Positions 54,770-63,435 of a stretch of 64,000 nt of DNA are shown here, piece by piece. This stretch comes from Brenneria populi (lineage in GTDB: Bacteria; Pseudomonadota; Gammaproteobacteria; Enterobacterales; Enterobacteriaceae). The position numbers and the translations under genes are program-made. The stretch is from positions 930,001 through 994,000 of the forward strand of contig NZ_JAYWTM010000001.1 of assembly GCF_036016195.1 (NCBI RefSeq), written 5' to 3'. The notes under the pieces were generated by a model, which did no database searches, was not told the origin of the DNA, and saw only the letters and a program-made list of their open reading frames with translations. Numbering within the stretch: position 1 is the stretch's first letter; every line of letters begins with the position of its first letter.

Positions 54770-55666
54770 CTAACTTTTATTCACCGATAACGCCCGGGTA
54801 TGCTGTTCGATAAATTCAACGATCATGCCGGCGATATCAATGCCGGTGGTGCTTTCGATGCCCTCCAACCCCGGAGAGGCGTTCACTTCCATTACTAAAG
54901 GTCCGCGATCGGCGCGCAGGATATCCACTCCCGCGACGTTCAGTCCCAATGTTTTCGTGGCCTTAAGGGCAATGGCCCGCTCGCGGGCGGTAATTTGCAC
55001 CTTGCCTGCCGATCCGCCGCGGTGCAGATTGGAGCGGAACTCCCCGGCCTTGGCCTGGCGTTCGATGGCCGCCACAACCCGGTTGCCGATCACCAGACAG
55101 CGGATATCCCGCCCCTGCGCCTCCCGAACGTACTCCTGCACCAGAATATGGGCATTCAGCCCGCGAAAGGCGTCGATAACGCTCTCCGCGGCCTGACGGG
55201 TTTCCGCCAGCACAACGCCGATCCCCTGCGTGCCTTCCACCAGCTTAACCACCAGCGGCGCCCCGCCGACCATATCTATCAGGTCGCTGGTATCGTCCGG
55301 CGAATGGGCGAAGCCGGTAACCGGGAGATCGATTCCGGCGCTGGCCAGGAGCTGAAGCGAATGCAGTTTGTCGCGGGCGTGGATAACCGCCACGGCGTTG
55401 TTCAGCGGAAAACTCCCCAGCATTTCAAACTGGCGCAGCACCGCCGTACCATAAAACGTAATTTGCGAACCAATGCGCGGAATAACCGCGTCGTATTTCA
55501 CCAGCCGGCGCCCCTGATAATGCACCGACGGCGCCGCCGGATTGATATTCATGTAGCAGGAGAGCGGATCGATAATATCAATTCGATGTTTGCGCTCCTC
55601 CGCCGCTTCACGCAGACGTCTGCAGGAATATAACGAGCCATCACGAGACAGAATCGCAATCTTCAT
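54770..55666 (-). CDS. rimK: Ribosomal protein S6--L-glutamate ligase
   Basis: 298 residues of an ATP-grasp ligase that adds glutamates to the C-terminus of ribosomal protein S6. KLVEGTQGIGVVLAE near 140-154 is the ATP-grasp lid, VQEYVREAQGRDIRCLVIGN near 176-195 follows, and MEVNASPGLEGIE near 257-269 holds the metal ligands. The start at 55666 (MKIAILSRDGSL) is canonical. It is downstream of nfsA and upstream of ybjN, as in E. coli. Confidence 0.96.
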   Translation of the reverse strand: MKIAILSRDGSLYSCRRLREAAEERKHRIDIIDPLSCYMNINPAAPSVHYQGRRLVKYDAVIPRIGSQITFYGTAVLRQFEMLGSFPLNNAVAVIHARDKLHSLQLLASAGIDLPVTGFAHSPDDTSDLIDMVGGAPLVVKLVEGTQGIGVVLAETRQAAESVIDAFRGLNAHILVQEYVREAQGRDIRCLVIGNRVVAAIERQAKAGEFRSNLHRGGSAGKVQITARERAIALKATKTLGLNVAGVDILRADRGPLVMEVNASPGLEGIESTTGIDIAGMIVEFIEQHTRALSVNKS

Positions 55667-55674
55667 AAATGTCC

Positions 55675-55690
55675 TATACCCAATAGATTT
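55675..55690. repeat. Repeat B terminal sequence, solitary copy
   Basis: TATACCCAATAGATTT is identical to the outer end shared by the other repeat B units, but no matching second end is found within the nfsA-rimK gap. It may be a remnant. Confidence 0.5.
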
Positions 55691-55732
55691 ATGGCGGGCT
55701 CTCCTGCCCACCTCCGGGCAACGCCTTACGCG

Positions 55733-55755
55733 GTGAAAAACACGTCCGGCGTGTT
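55733..55755 (-). terminator. Possible terminator between nfsA and rimK
   Basis: On the - strand AACACG, CCGGA, CGTGTT followed by TTTC forms a small stem with T-run. If active it would cut nfsA-rimK read-through. Confidence 0.4.
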
Positions 55756-55802
55756 CTGTTCGCCCTGCCGCCGGGGGGCGCAAAACAACGGCGACGCGCG
55801 GA

Positions 55803-56522
55803 CTAACGCACCGCCCACCCTTGCCGGCGTAAGTAGTCCAACATAAACGGGCGCAGCTCCTTTTTCAGCGTGCGCTGTACATGTTCGCTCCAGCTATCGC
55901 GACGCTGCGTGGTTCGCTGTAGGTAGTACTCCACTATCCGCTGGTCATATTCGGCCAATTTTTCACCATCGAGCGGCCGGTAGGCGTTTTCATGTACGAC
56001 GATTTCCGGCGGTAAACGCGGCTTCAACAGCGGATCGGCATCGGGGTAGCCCAGACAGAGACCGAACAACGGCAGCACCTGTTGCGGCAGTTTCAGCAAG
56101 GCGGTGACTTCCGCGATGTTGTTGCGGATCCCGCCGATAAACACGCCGCCCAACCCTAACGACTCTGCGGCGACCAGCGCGTTTTGCGCCATGATGGCCG
56201 TATCCACGCAGCCGATCAGCAACTGTTCCGCCATTCCGGTTTCGGCCTGCGGAAAGATCTGCAGATGGCGGTGAAAATCCGCGCAGAACACCCAAAATTC
56301 CGCCGCTTGCGCCACATACTCCTGATCGCCGGAATAGTGGGCCAGCGCCTGCCGAATCGCCGGATCGGTAATGCGGATAATGGAGCTGCACTGCAAGAAA
56401 CTGGAACTGGAGGCGCTTTGCGCCGCGGCGATAATCGCGCCGCGCTGTTCGTCCGTCAGCGTTTGCCGGGTAAAGGCGCGGATGGAACGGTGCTGTCGTA
56501 ATAGATCGATGGTAGGCGTCAC
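55803..56522 (-). CDS. nfsA: Oxygen-insensitive NADPH nitroreductase NfsA
   Basis: 239 residues of an FMN homodimer that reduces nitroaromatics and quinones by two electrons. HRSIRAFT near 11-18 and SSSSFLQCSSI near 37-47 bind FMN; FGLCLGYPDADPLLKPRLP near 155-173 is typical. The best start is a GTG at 56522 (MTPTIDLLRQHRS) with AAGGA upstream; the frame is open for 69 further codons that show no similarity. It diverges from grxA; E. coli ybjC between them is missing. Confidence 0.93.
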   Translation of the reverse strand: MTPTIDLLRQHRSIRAFTRQTLTDEQRGAIIAAAQSASSSSFLQCSSIIRITDPAIRQALAHYSGDQEYVAQAAEFWVFCADFHRHLQIFPQAETGMAEQLLIGCVDTAIMAQNALVAAESLGLGGVFIGGIRNNIAEVTALLKLPQQVLPLFGLCLGYPDADPLLKPRLPPEIVVHENAYRPLDGEKLAEYDQRIVEYYLQRTTQRRDSWSEHVQRTLKKELRPFMLDYLRRQGWAVR

Positions 56523-56811
56523 GCTGGTATCCTTAAGACATTTAGGGTATGGCAATAAAAAAGTTATCATGCGCGGCGCTATTATATGCCAGCCGCTACG
56601 CCAGACCAATGTCCCGCAGCGCCGCGCCATATTGGGACAGAAGACGCCGCCACCGCAGCAGGCGAGGAATGGAAAGTATATGATAGATAAAATAAATTGC
56701 TGCGACAGGGAATGACGGCTTTTTTTCATATGCTAATGCGGGCATAGTAGCCGCATTCAATTCCGGCATTCGCCGACAATTTTAGAACATCCCATTTTAT
56801 AAGGAGCTTAC

Positions 56812-57078
56812 ATGTTTGCTGTTATTTTCGGACGTCCTGGTTGCCCATACTGCGTGCGCGCTAAAGAGCTGGCGGAAAAACTGGCCGAACAGCGCGACGA
56901 CTTCCGCTTCCGCTATGTGGATATCCGCGCGGAAGGCATCACAAAAGAAGATCTGTCGAAAACGGTCGGCAAACCGGTTGAAACCGTGCCGCAGATATTC
57001 CTCGATGAAAAACATATCGGCGGCTGTACGGATTTTGAGGCTTACGCGAAAGAAAATCTGAATTTGTTTCAAAAATAA
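56812..57078 (+). CDS. grxA: Glutaredoxin 1
   Basis: 88 residues with the redox motif CPYC at Cys11/Cys14 and the glutathione-binding TVPQIFLDEKHIGGC near 58-72. It reduces ribonucleotide reductase and other disulfides with glutathione. In E. coli it is induced by OxyR; I could not place an OxyR site in the 289-bp gap to nfsA. ATG 56812 follows AAGGAG. Confidence 0.97.
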   Translation: MFAVIFGRPGCPYCVRAKELAEKLAEQRDDFRFRYVDIRAEGITKEDLSKTVGKPVETVPQIFLDEKHIGGCTDFEAYAKENLNLFQK

Positions 57079-57090
57079 CCGGCATAAGAG

Positions 57091-57117
57091 AAAAAAGGCG
57101 CGATACGCGTCTTTTTA
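57091..57117. terminator. Bidirectional terminator between grxA and ybjM
   Basis: AAAAGGCGCG, ATA and CGCGTCTTTT pair with one wobble and have A- and T-runs on both sides, between convergent grxA and ybjM. Confidence 0.75.
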
Positions 57118-57141
57118 TCTTTCTCAACGCGCGCCGGCCGC

Positions 57142-57513
57142 TTAGTGAAAATAACGCCGGTAGGTGGCATGAAAACATAGCATGCCCAACGCGCCCAGCA
57201 CGCTCCAGAACACCGCGCTCGATATATAAGCCAGTTCTTGCCAGAAAGAGTGATTAGGGGCGCGGCCGAAATGCAATATAAGCAGGCACACCGGCATCGC
57301 GATTAGCGCGCCAATCAATGGATACAGCAGCCGACCGCGCGCGGACAAACAGCTCGCCGCCACGCCGGGCAATAAAAACAGCAGCATCCCGGGGTCGCCG
57401 CGCAGCCCATCGTCAGTGACCACATCAGGCACGTTCATCTTCTGGCTCAAAAAGACCACGGTAAACAATAAAAAACAGCAGGCCGCACCCATCCAGCCTT
57501 TATCGTTCGCCAT
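57142..57513 (-). CDS. ybjM: YbjM inner-membrane protein
   Basis: 123 residues with four predicted membrane helices and the conserved core SFWQELAYISSAVFWSVLGALG near 91-112, matching E. coli YbjM, whose function is unknown. The start at 57513 (MANDKGWMGAACC) fits; 49 upstream codons in frame do not. It is convergent with grxA. Confidence 0.8.
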   Translation of the reverse strand: MANDKGWMGAACCFLLFTVVFLSQKMNVPDVVTDDGLRGDPGMLLFLLPGVAASCLSARGRLLYPLIGALIAMPVCLLILHFGRAPNHSFWQELAYISSAVFWSVLGALGMLCFHATYRRYFH

Positions 57514-57696
57514 ACGTTTCCTCTCTTGATACGCCGTCCGCTTCTCTATCCGCCGCGGTCTTCCCGATAACCTGCACGGCGCGCCCCGCGCATTCCCTGA
57601 CGATAGCGCCGGGATGCGTTCGGTTTGCGCCTGAAACCCGATGGATTCCAAGTCCGACACGGTAAATATGAATGGCTGAATATCCCTGATATGACA

Positions 57697-57850
57697 TATA
57701 CCCGTTATTTTTCAATCTATTGCTGCGTTGTCTTAGCGACTCGCTTGCCGCGTGATTCGGCCTGATGGCCTCCCCTTTCAGGGTCAGCGTAAGCGCCGTT
57801 TAAAAACGCGTTGGCGTTTTTGTCCCGCATCACGAAATCTATTGGGTATA
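57697..57850. repeat. Dispersed repeat B, copy 2
   Basis: Begins TATACCCGTTATTTTTCAAT and ends ACGAAATCTATTGGGTATA; the outer eight bases are inverted copies. The interior differs from copy 1 and has a local hairpin AACGCG/GCGTT. It lies in the 583-bp ybjM-ybjL gap; the rest (57851-58096) is AT-rich and likely holds the ybjL promoter, with no gene seen. Confidence 0.6.
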
Positions 57851-58096
57851 AAATGAGGCATCGCCGCTATTTATTCAGCGAATACTGGTTGTAAGACCAA
57901 CAAACATCTAGAATAGCGACGCCGCAATAATTGCGATGAACAATTTGTACAGCATAAATTATACTGTCGTTCATGCTGATTCCTTTTAGCCGACGGTTAT
58001 TTATGATGTCAGCGGAATCTGTGTAGCCAATGGCTAAATCTAGCTTTTATAATCATTTATATCAAGCACTTACTGGTAAATAACAAGTTACATCCC

Positions 58097-59785
58097 ATGA
58101 ATATAAACGTCGCTGATTTGTTAAACGGGAATTACATTCTGCTGTTATTCGTGGTTCTTTCATTAGGACTTTGCCTTGGGAAGTTACGCCTGGGACCGGT
58201 ACAACTCGGTAATTCTATTGGTGTTTTAGTTGTATCGTTATTACTCGGCCAGCAGCATTTCTCGATTAATACCGAAGCGCTCAATCTCGGTTTTATGCTG
58301 TTTATTTTTTGCGTCGGCGTTGAAGCCGGCCCCAATTTCTTTTCCATTTTTTTCCGCGACGGCAAAAATTATCTCATGCTCGCATTGGTCATGGTTGTCA
58401 GCGCCATGCTGCTGGCGCTGGGATTAGGGAAGTTATTCGGCTGGGGGATCGGGCTGACCGCCGGTATGCTGGCGGGCGCCATGACCTCTACGCCGGTATT
58501 GGTCGGCGCCGGCGACACCTTGCGAACCCTGTCCGGCCTCGGCGCGCAAATAGGCATTGAGCAGGATAACTTAAGCCTGGGCTATGCGCTCACCTACCTT
58601 GTCGGCCTGGTCAGCCTGATCTTCGGCGCGCGCTATCTTCCCAAATTACAACATCAGGACTTACCGACCAGCGCGCAGCAGATCGCCCGCGAACGCGGGC
58701 TTGATACCGACAGCCAGCGAAAAGTATACCTGCCGGTTATTCGCGCCTACCGCGTCGGTCCTGAGCTGGTCGCCTGGGCGGATGGGAAAAACCTGCGCGA
58801 GCTGGGCATTTATCGCCAAACCGGCTGCTATATCGAACGCATCCGCCGCAATGGCATTTTGGCCAATCCCGATGGCGACGCCGTACTGCAGCTCGGCGAT
58901 GAAATTTCCCTGGTGGGCTACCCCGACGCCCACGCCCGCCTTAACCCCAACTTCCGCGACGGAAAAGAGGTGTTCGATCGCGACCTGTTGGATATGCGCA
59001 TCGTCACCGAAGAGATCGTGGTGAAAAACCACAATGCGGTCGGTAAACGCCTCAGCCAGCTGAAACTTACCGATCACGGCTGTTTTCTTAACCGCATCAT
59101 TCGCAGCCAGATTGAAATGCCGATCGATGACGGCGTCGTGCTGAATAAAGGGGATGTGCTACAGGTAAGCGGCGACGCGCGGCGGGTAAAAAGCATTGCC
59201 GACAGAATCGGGTTTATCTCTATTCACAGCCAGGTGACCGACCTGCTGGCCTTCTGCGCGTTTTTCATCATCGGCATCATGGTCGGCCTGATCACCATCC
59301 AGTTCAGCACCTTCACGTTTGGCATCGGCAACGCCGCCGGTCTCTTGTTCTCCGGTATCATGCTCGGCTTTCTGCGCGCCAACCACCCCACCTTCGGCTA
59401 CATACCGCAGGGGGCGCTGAACATGGTAAAAGAGTTTGGCCTGATGGTGTTTATGGCCGGCGTCGGCTTAAGCGCGGGCGGCAGTATCGGCCGCAGTTTC
59501 GGCGAGATAGGGGCGCAAATGCTGGTATCGGGATTAATCGTCAGCCTGGTGCCGGTGGTTATCTGCTTCCTGTTCGGCGCCTACGTGCTGCGCATGAACC
59601 GCGCCCTGCTGTTCGGCGCCATGATGGGGGCCAGAACCTGCGCCCCAGCGATGGAAATCATCAGCGATACCGCCCGCAGCAACATCCCGGCGTTGGGATA
59701 TGCCGGCACCTATGCCATTGCTAACGTGTTGCTGACGCTTGCCGGCTCGCTGATCATTATTATTTGGCCCGAATTACCGGGATAA
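58097..59785 (+). CDS. ybjL: YbjL, AspT/YidE-family membrane transporter
   Basis: 562 residues with two hydrophobic halves of five or six helices each (1-175 and 385-562) flanking two cytosolic TrkA-C (RCK-C) domains near 205-290 and 290-375. This is the aspartate:alanine exchanger (AAE) superfamily plan. The ligand of YbjL is not established. GAMTSTPVLVGAG near 130-142 and GARTCAPAMEIISD near 513-526 are the paired repeat motifs. rybB follows downstream, as in E. coli. Confidence 0.9.
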   Translation: MNINVADLLNGNYILLLFVVLSLGLCLGKLRLGPVQLGNSIGVLVVSLLLGQQHFSINTEALNLGFMLFIFCVGVEAGPNFFSIFFRDGKNYLMLALVMVVSAMLLALGLGKLFGWGIGLTAGMLAGAMTSTPVLVGAGDTLRTLSGLGAQIGIEQDNLSLGYALTYLVGLVSLIFGARYLPKLQHQDLPTSAQQIARERGLDTDSQRKVYLPVIRAYRVGPELVAWADGKNLRELGIYRQTGCYIERIRRNGILANPDGDAVLQLGDEISLVGYPDAHARLNPNFRDGKEVFDRDLLDMRIVTEEIVVKNHNAVGKRLSQLKLTDHGCFLNRIIRSQIEMPIDDGVVLNKGDVLQVSGDARRVKSIADRIGFISIHSQVTDLLAFCAFFIIGIMVGLITIQFSTFTFGIGNAAGLLFSGIMLGFLRANHPTFGYIPQGALNMVKEFGLMVFMAGVGLSAGGSIGRSFGEIGAQMLVSGLIVSLVPVVICFLFGAYVLRMNRALLFGAMMGARTCAPAMEIISDTARSNIPALGYAGTYAIANVLLTLAGSLIIIIWPELPG

Positions 59786-59825
59786 TGAGAAAGTATAAAA
59801 AATTGTCAATATTTCTGACGATGGC

Positions 59826-59853
59826 AGAACTTTTCATTGGGGCCAGAGTCTGA
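59826..59853 (+). promoter_or_regulatory. Sigma-E promoter of rybB
   Basis: AGAACTT (59826-59832) and GTCTGA (59848-59853), 15 bases apart, match the sigma-E elements GGAACTT and GTCTAA. The predicted start, six bases further on, is the first base of the RybB match. Confidence 0.8.
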
Positions 59854-59859
59854 ATTATT

Positions 59860-59940
59860 GCCACTGCTTTTCTTTGTTATCCCCATATTGAGGAGCCCGT
59901 CGTTCCCGCCTTTCAGGTTCAAGAACGATGGGCCTTTTCT
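59860..59940 (+). ncRNA. rybB: RybB small RNA
   Basis: The first 17 bases, GCCACTGCTTTTCTTTG, equal the 5' seed of E. coli RybB, which pairs with outer-membrane protein mRNAs through Hfq. TCCCCAT, GGAGCCC and GGTTCAAG follow in RybB order, and GCCCGTCGTTC pairs with GAACGATGGGC to make the terminator stem before TTTTCTTTT. The pairs differ from E. coli but compensate, as expected for a conserved RNA. Its position after ybjL and its sigma-E promoter agree. It should shut down porin synthesis under envelope stress. Confidence 0.93.
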
Positions 59941-59963
59941 TTTTGCCTCTCCGCCCAAAACCC

Positions 59964-60977
59964 TTAGGCCAGTCCGGTTTCCACATGAAAATGCCGCGTC
60001 TCTCCGGCCGCCATTTCAATTAAGGCGCCGGCGCGGCGCGCGGCCTGATGCCCCTCTGGGCGACAGGTCGCCGGCAATGCGAAAGCGGCTACTTTTTGAT
60101 CGCCGTTATACAAAATCCAGCGGGTCGCATAATTCAGTTGCGCGGTGGAAAAACGGGTAACGAAACGGTGCCCCTGCGGCGCATGCATGCTGAACTCCGC
60201 CTGCCGCGCATACTGGGAGAGGTTATCGGCGAAAAAAACGATTTCAGGATCGTAAAACTCGGGTTCGTCCAGCGCATTGAAATTTTCCGGCGCCTGCGCC
60301 AGTCTCTCGGTATAGTTCAGCCATTGCGGCGTGGGATGCACATGTCCCGGGATAGAGCTGCGCAAGGCGAAAGCGCGCTCGGGGATATTCTGGCTAAACG
60401 TCGCCCCGGCGACATAGGCGTAGTTCATATGGCACATATACTGCAACGGCATTGGCGCGCTCGCCAGGTTCGTTACCGTCATATCAATGCCCAGCAGCGT
60501 GCTGTCCGCCGCGATGGTCACCGCCGGCGCCGCCCGGTAATGGTGGCCGAATCCCTTCACATACTCATAGCTCCCCGTCAGCGCCAGGGTGTTATCGCCA
60601 AGCACCAGACGCGCGTCGTCCATTGGCGCGCAGGCCATTTCGCCGTGCAACGGATGGCGATCGTCCTCGGCGGGACACCCATTGCTCAACAGGCCGGAAT
60701 GAAAGGCAAAGCAGCCATAGGTGTCGATAATCGTGCTGCCGGGTTTCGGCTCGGTAAACGGATTGCTCATCGTCAGAGAGTGGCCGTCGAATTCGGCGTC
60801 CCAAATCATCTGCCCGTAGAACGGCAATACGATGGCATACCCGCGCGCATTCTGTAATTTGATGGCCTCAATTCCTGATGCATAGCGAAAAGCGGTTGCC
60901 GAAAAATGTTCGTTTTCCAGCAATATTCGCGGCAGTTCCGTAAACATCGAACGCGATAAATGAATTTGCGTACTCAT
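59964..60977 (-). CDS. deoX: Aldose 1-epimerase-like protein of the deoxyribose operon
   Basis: 337 residues of the galactose-mutarotase-like superfamily, in the position and sequence type of Salmonella DeoX. LPFYGQMIWDAEFDG near 51-65 and LQYMCHMNYAYVAG near 178-191 with catalytic-type histidines are visible. It probably interconverts anomers of 2-deoxyribose for the kinase; this is inferred from the family and operon. It starts 22 bp after deoP and is convergent with rybB. Confidence 0.8.
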   Translation of the reverse strand: MSTQIHLSRSMFTELPRILLENEHFSATAFRYASGIEAIKLQNARGYAIVLPFYGQMIWDAEFDGHSLTMSNPFTEPKPGSTIIDTYGCFAFHSGLLSNGCPAEDDRHPLHGEMACAPMDDARLVLGDNTLALTGSYEYVKGFGHHYRAAPAVTIAADSTLLGIDMTVTNLASAPMPLQYMCHMNYAYVAGATFSQNIPERAFALRSSIPGHVHPTPQWLNYTERLAQAPENFNALDEPEFYDPEIVFFADNLSQYARQAEFSMHAPQGHRFVTRFSTAQLNYATRWILYNGDQKVAAFALPATCRPEGHQAARRAGALIEMAAGETRHFHVETGLA

Positions 60978-60999
60978 TACATTTCCCTCCCTTCAGGCG

Positions 61000-62331
61000 T
61001 CATTGCTGGTTACCGGCCGGCCGGCCGGCGGCCAGACGCTGTTTATTGCGCATTTCGCCCCAGAAATAGAAGCCGACATAGGCGAAGCACAGCAGCGACA
61101 CGCCGAACGATTTCTGCATGGAGCCGAGATGATCGGAGACATATCCCTGAATAGCCGGCACCACCGCCGCGCCGACGATCGACATCACGATGATGGCGCC
61201 GGCGACCTCGGTATATTTTTTATCGACGGTATCCAGCGTGCCGGCATAAATCGTCGCCCAGCACGGCCCGAACAATACGCTGACGAAAACGGCGGCATAG
61301 ACGGCGGTAAAGCTCGGCACCATGACCACATAGGCCAGCGTCGCCACGCCCAAGGCCGAGTAGGCGATCAGCACCTTTTCGGCGCTGAAACGCGTCATCA
61401 GGAAATTGGCCACGAATTTCCCGATAAAGAAGCAGATGAAGCTATAAATCATGAAGTTAGAGGCGTCACGTTCGTTAGATGCCCCTAAGGTTAATGCCAG
61501 CCGGATGGTGAAAGACCATACCGCGACCTGCATCCCGACATAGAGAAATTGCGCTGCGATGCCGCGCTTAAAATGGCTGTTGCCCGCCAGGTAGCGCAGG
61601 GTTTCGCCGAGCGACGGCAGCGGCTTCTTGTTGTGCCCCTCATCCTGCACCTTGCACGTTGGATAACGCGTCAGCAGGAACAGGAACAGGACGACCAGCA
61701 GCACAAAAATCAAATACTTATAGGGTTCCAGCGTGTATTCCAGCATTTGCAGACGAAACGCGTGGATCTGATCCGGCGTCATGTTCGTCATCTGGCTTTC
61801 CAGGCTATCGCCCTCCTGGAATACCAGGTATTTGCCTAACACAATCCCCATGAGCGCGCCGACGGGATAAAACGTCTGGCTGATGTTCAGGCGCAGCGTG
61901 GCGTAGTCGCGATGACCAATCATCGAGCTATAGGTGTTCGCCGCCGTCTCCAGGAAACTTAGCCCAATGGCGATGGCGAAAATCGCCGCCAGAAACATGG
62001 TATAGGTCGCCATGTGCGATGCCGGGTAAAACAGGCTGCACCCGACAATATAGAGCGTCAGGCCGATCAGAATGGCGATTTTATAACTGCTTTTGCGGAT
62101 CACCACCGATGCCGGGATCGCAATCAAGAAATAGCCGCCGTAAAAGGCGCTCTGCACCAGCGCGCTGGCGAAATCGCTGAGCTCAAATACGCTTTTGAAC
62201 TGCGTAATCAAAATATCGTTCAGACTGGCCGCGCATCCCCATAGCGGAAACAGACACGACAGCAAAATAAACTGAAACAGTGGCGTCTTATTCAGATAGC
62301 CATCCGGCATTTGGATTATGTCCTGACGCAT
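61000..62331 (-). CDS. deoP: Deoxyribose permease (FucP-type MFS)
   Basis: 443 residues with 12 membrane helices, matching the L-fucose:H+ symporter branch of MFS and most like DeoP of the Salmonella deoQKPX locus. FPLWGCAASLNDILITQFK near 31-49 and FLETAANTYSSMIGHRDYATLR near 125-146 are the FucP-type signature stretches. It should import 2-deoxy-D-ribose. ATG 62331 starts MRQDIIQMPDGYL; deoK ends 14 bp upstream, so it is in the deoK operon. Confidence 0.85.
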   Translation of the reverse strand: MRQDIIQMPDGYLNKTPLFQFILLSCLFPLWGCAASLNDILITQFKSVFELSDFASALVQSAFYGGYFLIAIPASVVIRKSSYKIAILIGLTLYIVGCSLFYPASHMATYTMFLAAIFAIAIGLSFLETAANTYSSMIGHRDYATLRLNISQTFYPVGALMGIVLGKYLVFQEGDSLESQMTNMTPDQIHAFRLQMLEYTLEPYKYLIFVLLVVLFLFLLTRYPTCKVQDEGHNKKPLPSLGETLRYLAGNSHFKRGIAAQFLYVGMQVAVWSFTIRLALTLGASNERDASNFMIYSFICFFIGKFVANFLMTRFSAEKVLIAYSALGVATLAYVVMVPSFTAVYAAVFVSVLFGPCWATIYAGTLDTVDKKYTEVAGAIIVMSIVGAAVVPAIQGYVSDHLGSMQKSFGVSLLCFAYVGFYFWGEMRNKQRLAAGRPAGNQQ

Positions 62332-62345
62332 GATGTTTTCCCCGG

Positions 62346-63275
62346 TTAGTTGGCGAGAGAATGACTGGCAAGAAAATCACGAAATTGCGCCGCATCCGGG
62401 TAGGCGCGCTGAGTGCCCTTTCCCGTAACGCTATAGGCCGCAAAAGCAGAGGCATACTCCATCGCCCGTTTTATATTTCCATCCTTCACGAAGTAGTGCG
62501 CGAAGCAGCCGATAAAAGCATCGCCGGCGCCGCTGGTGTCAATGGCATGAACGCTGACCGGCTTAATATGCTCAACCCGTTCGCCCGTCATCCATACCGA
62601 ACCGCGATGCCCCATAGTGATAATCAGGTTCTTCAATCCCCTGGCCAGCAGCGAACGCCCGGCGCTGAAAATATTCTCTTCGCTATCAACCGGCATGCCG
62701 GTCAGAATTTCCAGCTCGGTTTCGTTCGGCATAAAGAAATCACACTGGCAGGCATAGCCGATATCCAGCTCGCGGGAGGCTGGCGCCGGATTCAAAATGA
62801 CCGGGATATGATGCCGGCGGGCAAAATCGATGGCGTAATAAACGGTTTCCAGCGGGATCTCCAACTGGAGGATGAATAACTTGCAGCGCGTAAGCGCTTC
62901 GGCCGCCGCGTCGATATCCCGGGGAGACAGATGATTATTCGCGCCCTTAATAATCAAAATCCGGTTCTGCGACGACTTATCGACGAAGATCGGCGCCACG
63001 CCGCTTGATACGCCGGGAACAGGCGTAACATACCGGGTGTCCACCGCAAAACTCTGCAGATTCCTGAGCGTATTGCCGGCAAAAAGATCGTCGCCGACCC
63101 GGCTGACCAGCATAACCGACGCCCCCAGCTTGGCGGCTGCGACCGCCTGATTCGCCCCTTTACCGCCGCAGCCTATTTTAAAATCCGGCGCTTCCAACGT
63201 TTCGCCGGTTTTAGGCATGTCGTCGATATAAGTGATGAGGTCCACCATATTTGAACCGATAACTGCAATATCCAT
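62346..63275 (-). CDS. deoK: Deoxyribokinase
   Basis: 309 residues of a PfkB/ribokinase-family kinase. GCGGKGANQAVAAAKLG near 35-51 is PfkB signature 1 and DTSGAGDAFIGCFAHY near 246-261 is signature 2 with the catalytic aspartate (GAGD). Close similarity to Salmonella DeoK plus the deoP, deoX and deoC neighbours support deoxyribose over ribose as substrate. It is first in deoK-deoP-deoX, divergent from deoC across a 200-bp control region. Confidence 0.87.
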   Translation of the reverse strand: MDIAVIGSNMVDLITYIDDMPKTGETLEAPDFKIGCGGKGANQAVAAAKLGASVMLVSRVGDDLFAGNTLRNLQSFAVDTRYVTPVPGVSSGVAPIFVDKSSQNRILIIKGANNHLSPRDIDAAAEALTRCKLFILQLEIPLETVYYAIDFARRHHIPVILNPAPASRELDIGYACQCDFFMPNETELEILTGMPVDSEENIFSAGRSLLARGLKNLIITMGHRGSVWMTGERVEHIKPVSVHAIDTSGAGDAFIGCFAHYFVKDGNIKRAMEYASAFAAYSVTGKGTQRAYPDAAQFRDFLASHSLAN

Positions 63276-63311
63276 AGCGCGTTTCCCCCAGATGGTTTTT
63301 TCATCATTTAA

Positions 63312-63327
63312 TGTTACATTAATAACA
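63312..63327. promoter_or_regulatory. deo operator 1
   Basis: TGTTACATTAATAACA: arms TGTTAC/ATAACA match at five of six paired bases. It is next to the deoK start and overlaps the proposed deoK -10 (TATTGT on the - strand, 63325-63330). Confidence 0.65.
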
Positions 63328-63342
63328 ATAACAATCGATTAA

Positions 63343-63358
63343 TGTTATTATTGTGACA
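63343..63358. promoter_or_regulatory. deo operator 2
   Basis: TGTTATTATTGTGACA has the same 16-base layout, with a weaker right arm. It overlaps the left half of the CRP-like site. Its centre is 31 bp from operator 1, close to three helical turns. Confidence 0.55.
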
Positions 63359-63367
63359 AAGATCGCA
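63352..63367. promoter_or_regulatory. CRP-like site in the deo control region
   Basis: TGTGACAAAGATCGCA matches TGTGA-N6-TCACA at nine of ten bases. Its centre (63359.5) is 41.5 bp from a deoK start near 63318, a class II position, and 82.5 bp before the proposed deoC start. Confidence 0.6.
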
Positions 63368-63407
63368 GAGGAAAAGCGATTGATTGCGCATAAAGAAACA
63401 AATAAGA

Positions 63408-63435
63408 TTGATGATACAGTTTAAATGTTATAATC
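63408..63435 (+). promoter_or_regulatory. deoC promoter
   Basis: TTGATG (63408-63413), 16 bases and a perfect TATAAT (63430-63435) form a strong sigma-70 promoter 40 bp before deoC. Operator 3 covers the -10. Confidence 0.7.

Noticed and set aside
62346..63275. Calling the PfkB kinase ribokinase (rbsK).
   Set aside because: Closer to DeoK in sequence and sits with deoP, deoX and deoC, with no rbs transport genes.
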